Source of the DNA: Klebsiella pneumoniae
GTDB lineage: Bacteria > Pseudomonadota > Gammaproteobacteria > Ga0077536
Length of the DNA: 55,111 bases
Direction: 5' to 3'
Assembly (NCBI GenBank): GCA_945876945.1
Contig: CAMCQE010000010.1
Location: 1-55,111 of the forward strand
The notes under the pieces are model-generated. The model made no database searches. It was not told where the DNA came from and saw only the letters and a program-made list of their open reading frames with translations. Position 1 is the first letter of the stretch. Each line of letters starts with the position of its first letter. The position numbers and the translations under genes are program-made. This document shows, piece by piece, positions 26,152-36,754 of this stretch.

Positions 26152-28959
26152 ATGAGCCCAGACGCCACTATCGCCAAGACCTACGACCCTCACGCCATCG
26201 AGCGCGCCCGCTATGCGCGCTGGGAACAAACGGGCTACTTCACGCCGCAGGGTCGCGATGCGCCCTACTGCATCATGCTGCCGCCGCCCAACGTTACCGG
26301 CAGCCTGCACATGGGCCACGCCTTTCAGGACACCCTGATGGACGCGCTCATCCGCTATCACCGGATGCAGGGCTTCCGCACGCTCTGGCAGTGCGGCACC
26401 GACCACGCGGGCATCGCGACCCAAATGGTGGTCGAGCGGCAGCTCGGGCTGAAGGGCACTTCGCGCCACGAACTGGGCCGCGAGCGCTTTGTCGACGCCG
26501 TATGGGACTGGAAAGCCGAATCCGGCGGCACCATCTCCCAGCAGCTCCGCCGCATGGGGGCGTCGATGGACTGGTCGCGCGAGCGCTTCACCATGGACGA
26601 GGGCCTGTCGGCGGCCGTGACCGAAGTCTTTGTGCGCCTGTATGAAGAGGGCCTGATCTATCGCGGCAAGCGTCTGGTGAACTGGGATCCGGTGCTCAAC
26701 ACCGCGATTTCCGATCTGGAGGTGGTGGCTACCGAAGAGCAGGGGCACCTCTGGCACATTCGCTATCCGCTGGAAGACGGTACCGGCTCGGTCGTGGTGG
26801 CGACGACCCGCCCGGAAACCCTGCTCGGTGACGCCGCCGTCGCGGTGCATCCAGACGACGAGCGCTATCAGGCCATGATCGGCAAGCGCGTCACGCTGCC
26901 GCTGTGCGATCGCACCATTCCCGTCATTGCCGATACCTACGTCGACCCGGCCTTTGGCTCGGGCTGCGTGAAGATCACCCCGGCGCACGACTTTAACGAC
27001 TATGCGGTGGGCGAGCGCCACAACCTGCCCAAGCTCAATATCTTTACGGACAACGCCTGCATCAACGAGGACGCCCCGGCGGCCTATCGCGGACTGGATC
27101 GCTTTGAAGCCCGCAAACGCGTGGTCGCCGATCTGGCCGCGCTCAATCTGCTGGTGAAGGTGGACGACCATAAGCTGATGGTGCCGCGCGGCGACCGTTC
27201 GCAGGCGGTGATCGAGCCCTACCTCACCGATCAATGGTTTGTGCGGATTGCCCCGCTGGCCGAACCCGCGATCGCCTGTGTCGAAGACGGCCGCATCCGT
27301 TTCGTCCCGGAGAACTGGTCCAAAACCTACTTTGAGTGGATGCGGAATATCGAAGACTGGTGCATCAGCCGTCAGCTCTGGTGGGGCCACCGGATCCCGG
27401 CCTGGTACGCGGAAGACGGCAGCATCCACGTGGGGCGCACCGAGCGCGAAGCGCGCGCCAACTCAGGTCTCGGCGCCGACGTGCCGCTGCGGCAGGACGC
27501 CGACGTCCTCGACACCTGGTTCTCGAGCGCGCTGTGGCCGTTCTCCACGCTGGGGTGGCCGGCGCAAACGCCTGAACTCTCCACCTTCTACCCCACCAGC
27601 GTGCTGGTGACGGGCTTCGACATCATTTTCTTCTGGGTCGCCCGGATGATCATGATGGGGTTGAAGTTTATGGGGGACGTGCCCTTCCACGAGGTCTACA
27701 TCCACGGCCTGGTGCGCGACGCCGAAGGCAACAAGATGTCGAAGTCGAAGGGCAATATCCTCGACCCCATCGACCTCATCGACGGCATCGAACTCGAACC
27801 GCTGGTGGGCAAACGCACCACCGGCCTGATGCGCCCGGAAGACGCGCCCAAAATTGAAGCCGCCACTCGCCGCCAGTTCGGCGAGGGCATTCCCAGCTAC
27901 GGCACCGACGCGCTGCGCTTTACCTTCGCCTCTATGGCCACGCAGGGCCGCGACGTACGCTTTGATCTGGGCCGCATCGAAGGCTATCGAAACTTCTGCA
28001 ACAAAATCTGGAACGCGAGCCGGTACGTGCTGATGACGGTGGGCACCGCCCCGCTGGCGGCGCCGGGCAGTCGCGGCGGACTGGCCGAGCGCTGGATTCG
28101 CCATCGCTTCGGTCAAGCGCTAGGCGCGGTGCGGGATGGCTTTGACGCCTATCGCTTCGACCTCGCCGCGCAGGCCATCTACGAATTCATCTGGGATGAG
28201 TTCTGCGACTGGTATATCGAACTGGCGAAAGTCTCGCTCAACGATCCGGGCACATCCGATGAACACAAGCAGGTCGTGCGCCGCACCCTGCTTGAAGTAC
28301 TGGAAGCCGCGCTCCGCGCCCTGCACCCGCTGATGCCTTACATCACCGAAGAGCTCTGGCTCAAGGTTGCCCCGCTGCTGGGCGCCAGCGCCGAGACCGT
28401 GATGACCCAGCCCTATCCGCGGCAGGCCGACTACCCGGCGGATCCGCCGGCAGCGGCGGAAGTGGAATGGCTGAAAACCGTGGTGCTTGGCGTGCGCCGG
28501 ATTCGGGCCGAAAGCAATCTCGAACCAGCCCGCAAAATTCCCCTGCAGGTGAAAGGCGGTAGCGCGGATGAGCAGGCCTGGCTGGGGGAATGCGCCCCCT
28601 TCATTCAGTCGCTGGCCCGGCTTGAACGCATCGAACGGGTGGAACACGCCCGCAGCGACGCCACCGCGGCAATCGCCGGGGAGACCACCTTGCTGGTGCC
28701 CTTGCTGGATCTCATCGACCCGGCCGTGGAGGCCGACCGCCTGGCCAAGGAAATCGTGCGCCTCGAGCAGGATCTGGCGCGCGTGAACGCCAAACTCGGC
28801 AACGAATCCTTTGTCGCTCGAGCCCCGGCCGAGGTGGTGGAGAAAGAGCGCAAACGGGCGGCGGACAATGCCGACGCCATTGAGCGCATCCAAACGCAGT
28901 TGCGCAAACTGCGTCCCGAGGCTGAAGCCATGGCGGGCCTAGTGGCTCGCCCCGCTTAA
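26152..28959 (+). CDS. valS: Valyl-tRNA synthetase
   Basis: About 935 residues from the ATG at 26152, the usual length. It is a class I synthetase: the HIGH motif appears as SLHMGH in [14 protein letters not shown], and the KMSKS motif as NKMSKSKGN. The CP1 editing domain lies between them ([18 protein letters not shown]). The C-terminal coiled coil (about 870-935, [19 protein letters not shown]) is the tRNA-contacting arm of ValRS. If translation starts at 25885 the protein is 1,024 residues. Its 3' end overlaps a convergent gene by 21 nt. Confidence 0.97.
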   Translation: MSPDATIAKTYDPHAIERARYARWEQTGYFTPQGRDAPYCIMLPPPNVTGSLHMGHAFQDTLMDALIRYHRMQGFRTLWQCGTDHAGIATQMVVERQLGLKGTSRHELGRERFVDAVWDWKAESGGTISQQLRRMGASMDWSRERFTMDEGLSAAVTEVFVRLYEEGLIYRGKRLVNWDPVLNTAISDLEVVATEEQGHLWHIRYPLEDGTGSVVVATTRPETLLGDAAVAVHPDDERYQAMIGKRVTLPLCDRTIPVIADTYVDPAFGSGCVKITPAHDFNDYAVGERHNLPKLNIFTDNACINEDAPAAYRGLDRFEARKRVVADLAALNLLVKVDDHKLMVPRGDRSQAVIEPYLTDQWFVRIAPLAEPAIACVEDGRIRFVPENWSKTYFEWMRNIEDWCISRQLWWGHRIPAWYAEDGSIHVGRTEREARANSGLGADVPLRQDADVLDTWFSSALWPFSTLGWPAQTPELSTFYPTSVLVTGFDIIFFWVARMIMMGLKFMGDVPFHEVYIHGLVRDAEGNKMSKSKGNILDPIDLIDGIELEPLVGKRTTGLMRPEDAPKIEAATRRQFGEGIPSYGTDALRFTFASMATQGRDVRFDLGRIEGYRNFCNKIWNASRYVLMTVGTAPLAAPGSRGGLAERWIRHRFGQALGAVRDGFDAYRFDLAAQAIYEFIWDEFCDWYIELAKVSLNDPGTSDEHKQVVRRTLLEVLEAALRALHPLMPYITEELWLKVAPLLGASAETVMTQPYPRQADYPADPPAAAEVEWLKTVVLGVRRIRAESNLEPARKIPLQVKGGSADEQAWLGECAPFIQSLARLERIERVEHARSDATAAIAGETTLLVPLLDLIDPAVEADRLAKEIVRLEQDLARVNAKLGNESFVARAPAEVVEKERKRAADNADAIERIQTQLRKLRPEAEAMAGLVARPA

Positions 28960-29166
28960 CACCAGTCGCACCACCAAAATCACGGTGCCGATGAAAATCG
29001 CGGTGCCGATGAGGCCCGCGATGATGAAGGTTCGGGCCGAACCGCGAGAAAAATCCCGCTCCCGATTGCGCGAACTCTGGACGCCGAAAAACGCCGCGAG
29101 CACGCTTTGCGCGACTTGCAGCGGTGTCATCTTCGATGGCTTTTGGGGAGAATCTGGGTTTTCCAT
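28939..29166 (-). CDS. DUF2970-type small membrane protein
   Basis: A 75-residue protein. The N-terminal half has the pattern [20 protein letters not shown]; the second half has one membrane segment (about 47-70, [18 protein letters not shown]). This fits the short DUF2970 family, single-pass proteins with unknown function. The 3' end overlaps the valS 3' end, and the gene is divergent from cysE. Confidence 0.7.
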   Translation of the reverse strand: MENPDSPQKPSKMTPLQVAQSVLAAFFGVQSSRNRERDFSRGSARTFIIAGLIGTAIFIGTVILVVRLVLSGASH

Positions 29167-29222
29167 GGCCGGGGCGCTTTTCGCGCTACCTCGCTGCAGT
29201 GCAATCAGGACATGCTGCCATC

Positions 29223-29948
29223 ATGCTGACCCAACTAAAAGAAGACCTTAACAGCATCTTTGCGCGCGACCCCGCGGCGCGAAACCTGCTGGAGGTGCTC
29301 ACCACCTATCCCGGTGTGCATGCCCTGTTATTTCATCGCGTGAGCCACCTGCTGTGGCTGCGGGGTCTGAAATGGCCGGCGCGCATGCTCTCGCATATCG
29401 GGCGGTTCCTGACCGGCATCGAAATTCATCCGGGCGCCACCATCGGCAGACGCCTGTTTATTGACCACGGCATGGGCGTGGTGATCGGCGAGACGGCCGA
29501 GATTGGCGACGACTGCACCCTCTACCACGGCGTAACGCTGGGCGGCACGACCTGGAACAAGGGCAAGCGTCATCCCACCTTGGGCAATGGCGTGGTCATC
29601 GGCGCCGGGGCCAAGGTGCTGGGCCCGATTGTGGTGGGCGACAACGCGCGCATCGGCTCCAATGCGGTGGTCGTGAAGGACGTCCCCGACGGCGCGACCG
29701 TCGTCGGCATTCCCGCCCGCGAGGCCAGCAGCAAAAGCGCCAATGCAGACCTCTCGCTAAACGAGCCGGCCGCGCAGGCACCTCGCCCCTGCTTCGATGC
29801 TTACGGCCAATCCGCCGATGTGAAAGACCCGCTGGTGGTGAAACTTGAGCAAGTCACGGCGCAAGCGCGAGCGCTGGAAGAAAGACTTGCCGCATTGGAG
29901 GCGCGCCAGCCGGCGGCCGGCGACGGCCAATCGCAGTTGCACAAATAA
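29223..29948 (+). CDS. cysE: Serine O-acetyltransferase
   Basis: A 241-residue enzyme making O-acetylserine, the precursor of cysteine. It has the N-terminal helical domain, [33 protein letters not shown] and left-handed beta-helix hexapeptide repeats to about residue 175. Catalytic Asp/His are in the IDHGMG and LYHGVTLGG motifs. The last 65 residues are a variable Ala/Gln-rich tail. It lies before iscR, a conserved order that links cysteine supply with the cysteine desulfurase of the cluster. The start is the ATG at 29223; an upstream frame has no conserved sequence. Confidence 0.92.
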   Translation: MLTQLKEDLNSIFARDPAARNLLEVLTTYPGVHALLFHRVSHLLWLRGLKWPARMLSHIGRFLTGIEIHPGATIGRRLFIDHGMGVVIGETAEIGDDCTLYHGVTLGGTTWNKGKRHPTLGNGVVIGAGAKVLGPIVVGDNARIGSNAVVVKDVPDGATVVGIPAREASSKSANADLSLNEPAAQAPRPCFDAYGQSADVKDPLVVKLEQVTAQARALEERLAALEARQPAAGDGQSQLHK

Positions 29949-29981
29949 TAGTTGACCAATTTACTGGGGATCCCGGAGAAT
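29948..29981 (+). promoter_or_regulatory. iscR/suf promoter with overlapping IscR type-1-like site
   Basis: The -35 TTGACC (29952-29957) and -10 GAGAAT (29976-29981) are 18 nt apart. A sequence from 29948 to about 29971 follows the E. coli IscR type 1 pattern (ATASYYGAC, W-rich centre, AGTCRRSTAT) at roughly 19 of 22-25 positions and overlaps the -35. This placement matches autorepression by cluster-loaded IscR. Confidence 0.6.
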
Positions 29982-30019
29982 TCCCTACCCTGCTTCTTGG
30001 TAATGGCGCACGGACCTCT

Positions 30020-30493
30020 ATGAGACTCACAACTAAAGGGCGCTATGCCGTGACGGCCATGGTGGAACTCGCCCTCCAGCAGAACAAAGGGCGCCTTTCG
30101 CTCGCCGAAATCGCCGAGCGTCATGGCATCTCCCAGTCCTATCTGGAGCAACTGTTCGCTGCCCTGCGGCGCCGGGGTCTGGTGGATGGCACTCGCGGAC
30201 CCGGCGGCGGCTACCAACTCGCCCGCGAGCGCGCCCTGATTTCCGTCGCCGACGTCATCGACGCGGTTGATGAAACGGTGGACGCCACACGCTGCGGCGG
30301 CAAGCGGAACTGCAAAGGCGAGAAGGGCTGCATCACGCATGACCTCTGGGCCGGTTTGAGCGAGCAAATCCGCCAGCATCTGGCCAACGTAAGTCTCGAA
30401 ATCGTCTGCCAGAACGCAGAAAGCCCGGATGACGTGCATGTCATCAAGAAATGGCCCATGAACGGCGCCCAGCCCACGCCATCAGCCACCTGA
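30020..30493 (+). CDS. iscR: Fe-S cluster-sensing regulator IscR (Rrf2 family)
   Basis: A 157-residue winged-helix repressor. The HTH is in SLAEIAERHGISQSYLEQLFAALR. Cluster ligands Cys92, Cys98, Cys104 and His107 sit at the same positions as in E. coli IscR, so a [2Fe-2S] cluster is expected. As first gene of the operon it should repress itself and the SUF genes when clusters are plentiful. Confidence 0.94.
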   Translation: MRLTTKGRYAVTAMVELALQQNKGRLSLAEIAERHGISQSYLEQLFAALRRRGLVDGTRGPGGGYQLARERALISVADVIDAVDETVDATRCGGKRNCKGEKGCITHDLWAGLSEQIRQHLANVSLEIVCQNAESPDDVHVIKKWPMNGAQPTPSAT

Positions 30494-30511
30494 CATTCGG
30501 AGAAGACGACT

Positions 30512-30835
30512 ATGGCCATCACTCTTACTGAACGCGCCGCCAAACACGTGCAGCGTTTCCTCGCCGGCCAGACCGGCGGCTCGGGCCTGCGTATCGGCGT
30601 GCGCCCCACCGGCTGCTCGGGCTACGCCTACGTGGTGCAACCCGTCAATGAAGTTGGCGAACACGATCAGGTTTTCAACTCTCACGGTATTCAGGTGGTG
30701 GTGGACGACCAGAGCATCGGCTACCTCAACGGCACGGAAGTCGATTTCACCCGCGAAGGCCTGAACGAAGGCTTCAAGTTCAATAACCCCAATGTCGCGG
30801 CCACCTGTGGCTGCGGCGAGAGTTTCAGCGTTTAG
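30512..30835 (+). CDS. sufA: A-type Fe-S carrier (SufA/IscA)
   Basis: A 107-residue HesB/IscA-type protein. Cys35, Cys99 and Cys101 (CGCGES) are all present, which bind or pass on the cluster. It lies 18 nt after iscR and 4 nt before sufB, so it should receive clusters from SufBCD and deliver them to target proteins. IscA-type and SufA-type cannot be told apart by these residues; position suggests SufA. Confidence 0.9.
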   Translation: MAITLTERAAKHVQRFLAGQTGGSGLRIGVRPTGCSGYAYVVQPVNEVGEHDQVFNSHGIQVVVDDQSIGYLNGTEVDFTREGLNEGFKFNNPNVAATCGCGESFSV

Positions 30836-30839
30836 CCTT

Positions 30840-32288
30840 ATGTCTGCTCCCAACACCGACGTTCAGGCTTTCATTGGCCAAAAATACGAAGCCGGCTTCG
30901 TCACCGACATCGAGCAAGAGCATTTGCCGCCGGGTCTCAGCGAAGACACCGTGCGCTTCATCTCTGGCAAAAAAGGCGAGCCCGAATGGCTGCTGGAGTG
31001 GCGCCTGAAGGCTTTTCGCCGCTGGCAGGAGATGAAAGAGCCCGAGTGGGCGCACGTGCACTACCCGAAGATCGACTATCAGTCGATTTCCTACTGGGCG
31101 GCGCCCAAGTCCAAGGCCGACGGCCCGCAAAGTCTCGCCGACGTCGATCCGAAGCTCATCGAAACCTACAACAAGCTCGGCATCCCGCTGGAAGAGCAGA
31201 AAATGCTCGCCGGGGTGGCGGTGGATGTGGTGTTCGACAGCGTGTCGGTGCACACCACCTTCAAGGAGAAGCTGGCCGACGCGGGCGTTATCTTCTGCTC
31301 ATTCTCCGAGGCGGTGCGCGAGCACCCGGAGCTGGTGCGCCGCTATCTCGGCACCGTCGTGCCCCAGCACGACAACTACTTTGCCGCGCTGAATTCAGCG
31401 GTGTTTTCGGATGGTTCGTTTGTCTACATCCCCAAAAACACCCGCAGCCCGATGGAGCTCTCCACCTACTTCCGCATGAACGCCATGAACACCGGGCAGT
31501 TCGAGCGCACGCTCATCGTGGCGGATGCAGGCAGCTATGTGAGCTATCTCGAAGGCTGCACCGCGCCGCAACGCGACGAAAACCAGCTGCATGCCGCGGT
31601 GGTGGAACTCGTGGTGCTGGACGACGCCGAGATTAAATATTCCACAGTGCAGAACTGGTATCCGGGCGATGAAGAAGGGCGCGGCGGCATCTATAACTTC
31701 GTCACCAAGCGCGGCGATTGCCGCGGCCGCAATTCCAAGATTTCGTGGACGCAGGTCGAAACCGGGTCCGCCATTACCTGGAAATATCCGAGCTGCGTGC
31801 TGAAAGGCGAGAATTCGGTTGGCGAGTTCTACTCGGTGGCGCTGACCCACAACCGCCAGCAGGCGGATACCGGCACCAAGATGATTCACATTGGTCGCAA
31901 TACGCGCAGCACGATTGTCTCCAAGGGAATCTCGGCCGGGCGGGGCCAAAATGCCTATCGCGGCCTGGTGCGGATCGCCAAAAGCGCCGAGGGCGCGCGC
32001 AACTACACGCAGTGCGATTCGCTGCTCATTGGCGACCAATGCGGGGCGCATACCTTCCCGTATGTGGAAGTAAAGAACAGCAGCGCCAAGCTCGAGCACG
32101 AAGCGTCCACGTCCAAAATCAGCGAAGACCAGCTGTTTTATCTGCGCAGTCGCGGCATTGGACAGGAAGACGCGGTCAACCTCATCGTCAACGGCTTCTG
32201 CAAGCAGGTCTTCAAAGAGCTGCCCATGGAATTCGCCGTCGAAGCCCAGAAACTGCTGAGTGTGAGCCTTGAAGGCGCAGTCGGCTGA
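30840..32288 (+). CDS. sufB: Fe-S scaffold protein SufB
   Basis: A 482-residue core of the SufBC2D scaffold on which clusters are built. The C-terminal part has the conserved SIIxxG-type [24 protein letters not shown] region, then the [12 protein letters not shown] and [27 protein letters not shown] motifs, with a conserved Cys in TQCDSL. I chose the ATG at 30840 (5 nt after the sufA stop); an upstream in-frame ATG would be inside sufA. Confidence 0.97.
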   Translation: MSAPNTDVQAFIGQKYEAGFVTDIEQEHLPPGLSEDTVRFISGKKGEPEWLLEWRLKAFRRWQEMKEPEWAHVHYPKIDYQSISYWAAPKSKADGPQSLADVDPKLIETYNKLGIPLEEQKMLAGVAVDVVFDSVSVHTTFKEKLADAGVIFCSFSEAVREHPELVRRYLGTVVPQHDNYFAALNSAVFSDGSFVYIPKNTRSPMELSTYFRMNAMNTGQFERTLIVADAGSYVSYLEGCTAPQRDENQLHAAVVELVVLDDAEIKYSTVQNWYPGDEEGRGGIYNFVTKRGDCRGRNSKISWTQVETGSAITWKYPSCVLKGENSVGEFYSVALTHNRQQADTGTKMIHIGRNTRSTIVSKGISAGRGQNAYRGLVRIAKSAEGARNYTQCDSLLIGDQCGAHTFPYVEVKNSSAKLEHEASTSKISEDQLFYLRSRGIGQEDAVNLIVNGFCKQVFKELPMEFAVEAQKLLSVSLEGAVG

Positions 32289-32308
32289 ACGGATCGGAAT
32301 CTCTCACC

Positions 32309-33058
32309 ATGCTCACGATTGAAAATCTTCAGGTCGAAGTTGACGGCAAGCCCATTCTGCGCGGCCTCAATCTCGAACTGCCCGCCGGCCAGGTTCACGC
32401 CATCATGGGCCCCAACGGCTCGGGTAAAAGCACGCTGGCGCATGTGTTGGCCGGCAAGCCGGGCTACACCGTGACCGGCGGCAGCGTCACCTTCAATGGT
32501 CGCGATTTGTTGGGCTTAAGCCCGGAAGAGCGCGCCGGCGAAGGCGTGTTTCTGGCCTTCCAGTACCCGGTCGAAATTCCGGGCGTGAACAACGTCTACA
32601 TGCTGAAAGCCGCGCTCAACGGCATTCGCAAACACCGTGGTCTGGGCGAAATCAACGCGGTGGAATTCCTCGCCATGGTGAAGGCCAAAACCGCCTCGCT
32701 GGGCCTGAAAGAAAGCCTGCTCAACCGGCCTGTGAATCAGGGTTTCTCTGGCGGCGAGAAAAAGCGCAACGAAGTGTTTCAGATGAGCGTGCTTGAACCC
32801 ACGCTCGCGGTGCTCGACGAAACCGACTCCGGGCTTGATATCGACGCCCTGCGCATCGTCGCCGAAGGCGTCAACCAGCTGCGCGACCCCAAGCGCTCGT
32901 TTCTGGTCGTCACCCACTACCAGCGCCTGCTGGATTACATCGTGCCCGATGTCGTTCATGTGCTCGCTCAGGGCCAGATCATCAAATCCGGCACACGCGA
33001 ACTGGCGCTCGAACTCGAAGCACGCGGTTACGACTGGCTGCTGCAAGCGGTGGCTTGA
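32309..33058 (+). CDS. sufC: Fe-S assembly ATPase SufC
   Basis: A 249-residue ABC-type ATPase. Walker A is GPNGSGKST, the signature FSGGEKKRNE, Walker B LAVLDETDSGLD. It is part of the soluble SufBC2D complex; there are no membrane segments. The last bases overlap the sufD start. Confidence 0.97.
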   Translation: MLTIENLQVEVDGKPILRGLNLELPAGQVHAIMGPNGSGKSTLAHVLAGKPGYTVTGGSVTFNGRDLLGLSPEERAGEGVFLAFQYPVEIPGVNNVYMLKAALNGIRKHRGLGEINAVEFLAMVKAKTASLGLKESLLNRPVNQGFSGGEKKRNEVFQMSVLEPTLAVLDETDSGLDIDALRIVAEGVNQLRDPKRSFLVVTHYQRLLDYIVPDVVHVLAQGQIIKSGTRELALELEARGYDWLLQAVA

Positions 33059-34362
33059 TGAACTGGCTGACGACCTTGGCCCAGGCCCACGCGCCGGGGC
33101 TCGAATCCCCGCTCGGCGCGCTGCGACAGCAAGCGCTCGCCGTGGTCGCCGCGCGTGGCGTGCCCACGGTGCGCGAAGAAGCGTGGAAATACACCGACCT
33201 CCGGCCGCTCGGCGAGCTGGCGCTGGTGGACGCGCCGGCCGCCATCCAGCTTGAAGACACGCTGGCGCCGCTGCTTGAGAGCACGCCGCATCGGCTGGTG
33301 TTTGTTGACGGCGTGCTGTCGCCAACGCTGTCCGCCCTGGATGCCCTGCCGCCCTCGGTGCGGGTCCGCCCGCTCCGCGAAGTGCTGGCGCACGATCCGG
33401 AAAGTCTGCGCGCCACGCTCACCCGCTATGCGGCGCAGGACGCACAGGTGTTTGCCGCGCTGAATGCCGGTTGCGCCCGCGACGGCGCCGTGATCGAACT
33501 GGCCGCAGCGAGCCGTCTGGAAGCGCCACTGCTGGTGGCCTTTTTGAACAGCCCGAATCCCGCGCGCTGTTTCACCGCGCCGCTCATCGTGGTGAAGGCC
33601 GACGCCCACAGCCAGCTCACGCTGATCGAACTGCACTACGGGCAGCCCGGCGCACAGAATCTCAGCGCGGCGCTCACCGACATCAGCGCTGGCGCCGGGA
33701 GTCAGCTCGCGCACTATCGCCTGCAGATTGAAGCGGCCGAGGCACTGCATCTCGGCCATCTGCGCCTCGCGCTGGGCGAACAGGCGCAGGTCGACAGTCA
33801 CTCCTTTGCGTTTGGCGCGAAGCTCGCCCGGCTCGATATCAACGCCGAATTGGCCGCCCCCGGCGCGGCCGTCACCTTGAACGGCCTGTTCCACGCGCAG
33901 GCCGGCCAACACATCGATCACCAAACCAAAATCGACCACGCTGCGCCTCACACCACCAGCAACGAGCTTTATAAAGGGCTCGCCAGCGGGGACGGCCGCG
34001 GGGTGTTCCGGGGTCAGGTGCTGGTGCGGCCCAACGCGCAGAAAATTGCCGCGAAGCAGGCCAGCCACAACCTGCTGCTCTCGCCCAATGCGGAAATCGA
34101 CACCAAGCCGGAACTTGAAATCTATGCCGACGATGTGAGCTGCGCGCACGGCGCGACGGTCGGTCAGCTGGATGAGAGCGCGCTGTTCTATCTGCGTTCG
34201 CGCGGCATTCCGCTCGCCGAAGCCCACGCCCTGCTGGTGTTCGGTTTCACCCAGGACGTGGTGGAACAGGTGAATTTTGCGCCCCTGCGCGAATGGCTGG
34301 CCAATACGCTGGCCGGCAGCGCCGACGTGCCCTTACCCGAAAAAATAGAGGTCAACGAATGA
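33055..34362 (+). CDS. sufD: Fe-S scaffold subunit SufD
   Basis: A 435-residue partner of SufB in the SufBC2D complex. The C terminus has the [22 protein letters not shown] block, with the YLRSRGI motif shared with SufB, and [30 protein letters not shown] before it, including a His used in SufB-SufD interface function. The start overlaps sufC by 4 nt (ATGA); the stop overlaps sufS likewise. Confidence 0.96.
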   Translation: MMNWLTTLAQAHAPGLESPLGALRQQALAVVAARGVPTVREEAWKYTDLRPLGELALVDAPAAIQLEDTLAPLLESTPHRLVFVDGVLSPTLSALDALPPSVRVRPLREVLAHDPESLRATLTRYAAQDAQVFAALNAGCARDGAVIELAAASRLEAPLLVAFLNSPNPARCFTAPLIVVKADAHSQLTLIELHYGQPGAQNLSAALTDISAGAGSQLAHYRLQIEAAEALHLGHLRLALGEQAQVDSHSFAFGAKLARLDINAELAAPGAAVTLNGLFHAQAGQHIDHQTKIDHAAPHTTSNELYKGLASGDGRGVFRGQVLVRPNAQKIAAKQASHNLLLSPNAEIDTKPELEIYADDVSCAHGATVGQLDESALFYLRSRGIPLAEAHALLVFGFTQDVVEQVNFAPLREWLANTLAGSADVPLPEKIEVNE

Positions 34363-35606
34363 CAATCCAGACTCCGACGCTGGTGCCTGCGTTTGATGTC
34401 GCAAAGGTGCGTGAGGATTTTCCGATTCTTCACACGCGGGTTCACGGCAAGCCGCTGGTCTATCTCGATAACGCTGCCACCACCCAGAAGCCGCGGGCGG
34501 TGATCGATTCCCAGGTGCGCTACTACGAAACGCTCAACGCCAACATCCATCGCGGCGTGCACACCTTGAGCCAGCGCGCGACCGACGAGTTTGAAGGCGG
34601 CCGCGAGGCCGTGCGGCAGTTTCTGAACGCCGGTAGCACGCGCGAAATCATCTTCACGCGCGGCACTACCGAAGCCATCAATCTGGTGGCACAGACCTAT
34701 GCCCGCAGCACGCTTAAAGCGGGCGACGAAGTCCTCATCGGCGAGGCCGAACATCACGCCAACATCGTGCCCTGGCAGATGCTGCGCGACAGCCACGGCA
34801 CGGTGCTGAAGGTCGTACCGGTCAACGACGCCGGCGAACTCGACATGGCGGCCTTCGAGCAACTGCTCTCGCCGCGCACCAAGCTCGTTGCCATCGGGCA
34901 CGTCTCCAACGCGCTGGGCAGCATCAATCCGGTGGCGCAGATCGTGGCGATGGCGCATGCGGCGGGCGCGAAGGTCCTTATCGACGGCGCGCAATCGGTG
35001 GCCCACGGCCATGTGGACGTCACCGCGCTGGGCTGCGATTTCTACGCGTTTTCGGGCCACAAGCTGTTTGGCCCCACCGGCATCGGCGTGCTTTACGGCA
35101 AAGCAGAGCTGCTGGAAGCCATGCCGCCCTGGCAGGGCGGGGGCGACATGATTCGCACCGTCAGCTTCGAGCGATCGGAGTGGAACGATCTGCCCTGGAA
35201 GTTCGAAGCTGGCACGCCCGATATTGCCGGCGGCATTGGCCTGAAAGCCGCAATCGACTATCTCGCGACGCTCGATTTTGACGGCGCCATTCGCCACGAG
35301 CAGGCGCTGTTGGCTTACGCCACCGAACGCGCCCTGCAGGTGCCGGGTTTACGCCTCATCGGCACCGCGCGTGAAAAAGCCGCGGTGCTGTCGTTTGTGA
35401 TCGAAGGCCTGCACCCGCAGGATCTGGGCGTGCTGCTCGATACTCAGGGCGTCGCGATCCGCACCGGACACCACTGCGCGATGCCCGTCTTAAGCCGCTA
35501 CGGCCTGAGCGGCACCGCCCGCGCCTCTTTCGCTTTCTATAACACCCACGAGGAAATCGACCATTTCTTCGCCGCGCTGGCGAAGGCATGTGAGATCCTC
35601 GCCTGA
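34359..35606 (+). CDS. sufS: Cysteine desulfurase SufS
   Basis: A 415-residue PLP enzyme that takes sulfur from cysteine. The PLP lysine is in [16 protein letters not shown]. The active-site Cys is in RTGHHCAMP near the C terminus, as in group II desulfurases. It starts inside the sufD stop (ATGA). No sufE or sufU is found nearby, though group II SufS usually needs one for sulfur transfer. Confidence 0.96.
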   Translation: MTIQTPTLVPAFDVAKVREDFPILHTRVHGKPLVYLDNAATTQKPRAVIDSQVRYYETLNANIHRGVHTLSQRATDEFEGGREAVRQFLNAGSTREIIFTRGTTEAINLVAQTYARSTLKAGDEVLIGEAEHHANIVPWQMLRDSHGTVLKVVPVNDAGELDMAAFEQLLSPRTKLVAIGHVSNALGSINPVAQIVAMAHAAGAKVLIDGAQSVAHGHVDVTALGCDFYAFSGHKLFGPTGIGVLYGKAELLEAMPPWQGGGDMIRTVSFERSEWNDLPWKFEAGTPDIAGGIGLKAAIDYLATLDFDGAIRHEQALLAYATERALQVPGLRLIGTAREKAAVLSFVIEGLHPQDLGVLLDTQGVAIRTGHHCAMPVLSRYGLSGTARASFAFYNTHEEIDHFFAALAKACEILA

Positions 35607-35624
35607 ACGCATCCAGGTAACGCT

Positions 35625-36185
35625 ATGAGCGCCGCAGATTTCGACCGCCACGTCCCCATCGCCCTTTCGCGTGATTGCCCCGCCGTGCTGATTCCAGAGG
35701 GCACCGTGGTGACGCTCGGCGAAGGCACCGCGGTATATGTCACCCAGGCGCTTGGCGGCTCGGTCACCGTGAATGTGAACGGGAACCTCGCGCGCATCGC
35801 CGCCACCGACGTTGACGCTCTGGGCATGGAGCGCGATACCGGCCCGGCGCAGGGCCATACCCAGAACGGCGAGGTGGACGAGAGCCTCATCTGGGAACAG
35901 TTGCAGACCTGCTACGACCCCGAAATCCCGATCAACATCGTGGAACTAGGGCTGATTTATCGCTGTGAGGTCGTCACCGAAGAAAACGGCGCGAAAAAAG
36001 TCGAGATCGATATGACCCTCACCGCGCCCGGCTGCGGCATGGGCCCGATTCTGGTCGAGGACGTGCGCGGCAAGGTCACCACGGTGCCCAATGTGTCGGC
36101 GGTCGCCGTCGAGCTGACCTTCGATCCACCGTGGAACTCCGAAATGATGTCCGAGGCGGCCCGCCTGCAAACCGGCATGTATTGA
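35625..36185 (+). CDS. sufT: SufT, MIP18/DUF59 Fe-S assembly factor
   Basis: A 186-residue protein. The C-terminal DUF59 domain holds CYDPEIPINIVELGLIYRC, then LTAPGCGMGPIL with a conserved Cys. The N-terminal ~80 residues carry no motif I know. SufT is known to help mature Fe-S proteins in bacteria with SUF. It is the last suf gene, before ndk. Confidence 0.88.
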   Translation: MSAADFDRHVPIALSRDCPAVLIPEGTVVTLGEGTAVYVTQALGGSVTVNVNGNLARIAATDVDALGMERDTGPAQGHTQNGEVDESLIWEQLQTCYDPEIPINIVELGLIYRCEVVTEENGAKKVEIDMTLTAPGCGMGPILVEDVRGKVTTVPNVSAVAVELTFDPPWNSEMMSEAARLQTGMY

Positions 36186-36249
36186 AACTATCGCAAGCCT
36201 GACGGCTCTACAAACACGCGTGCGCCGTGCTTTCATGCGCCGCAGCCAA

Positions 36250-36255
36250 TATAAT
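36250..36255 (+). promoter_or_regulatory. ndk: -10 element of an ndk promoter
   Basis: A perfect TATAAT lies 56 nt before the ndk ATG in the 125-nt gap after sufT. The -35 (about GTGCTT at 36227) is poor. It suggests ndk can be read separately from the suf operon. Confidence 0.45.
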
Positions 36256-36310
36256 CCGGGCCCAAATTTCAAGCCCTTACCTTCTCTCACTTCAAGGAGT
36301 CTCTCAGGCC

Positions 36311-36736
36311 ATGGCCATTGAACGCACCCTTTCCATCGTCAAGCCCGACGCTGTGCGCAAGAATCACATCGGCGGCGTCCTCGCCAAGCTCGAAGGCGCT
36401 GGCCTCACCATCATCGGCGCCAAGCTGATCAAGCTCTCCCAGGAACAGGCCGGCGCTTTTTACGGCGTGCACCGCGAACGCTCCTTCTTTCAGGAACTCG
36501 TCGATTTCATGACCTCCGGCCCGATCATGGTGCAGGTGCTTGAAGGCGAAAACGCCATCCTCCGCAATCGCGAAGTCATGGGCGCCACCGATCCGGCCAA
36601 GGCTGAAGCGGGCACCATTCGCGCCGAATATGGCGCTGATATCGGTGAAAACGCCGTCCACGGCTCCGACGGCCCGGACACCGCCCGTACGGAAATCGCG
36701 TTTTTCTTCGCGGAATCCGAACTGCAGTCCCGCTGA
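36311..36736 (+). CDS. ndk: Nucleoside diphosphate kinase
   Basis: A 141-residue enzyme that balances NTP pools by a phosphohistidine mechanism. His117 in ENAVHGSDG is the active-site residue; [11 protein letters not shown] at the start binds the phosphate. It is the standard length. It opens the ndk-rlmN-pilF-rodZ series. An upstream in-frame start at 36227 lies in the promoter region and is unlikely. Confidence 0.97.
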   Translation: MAIERTLSIVKPDAVRKNHIGGVLAKLEGAGLTIIGAKLIKLSQEQAGAFYGVHRERSFFQELVDFMTSGPIMVQVLEGENAILRNREVMGATDPAKAEAGTIRAEYGADIGENAVHGSDGPDTARTEIAFFFAESELQSR

Positions 36737-36754
36737 GGGATTGCACTACCGACC

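Noticed and set aside
26125-27429. A 434-residue open frame antisense to valS, and similar long antisense frames opposite pepA, sufD, dapA and the PIN-PhoH gene
   Set aside because: They mirror strongly coding genes in a GC-rich genome, have His/Arg/Gly/Ala-rich shadow composition and no domains.
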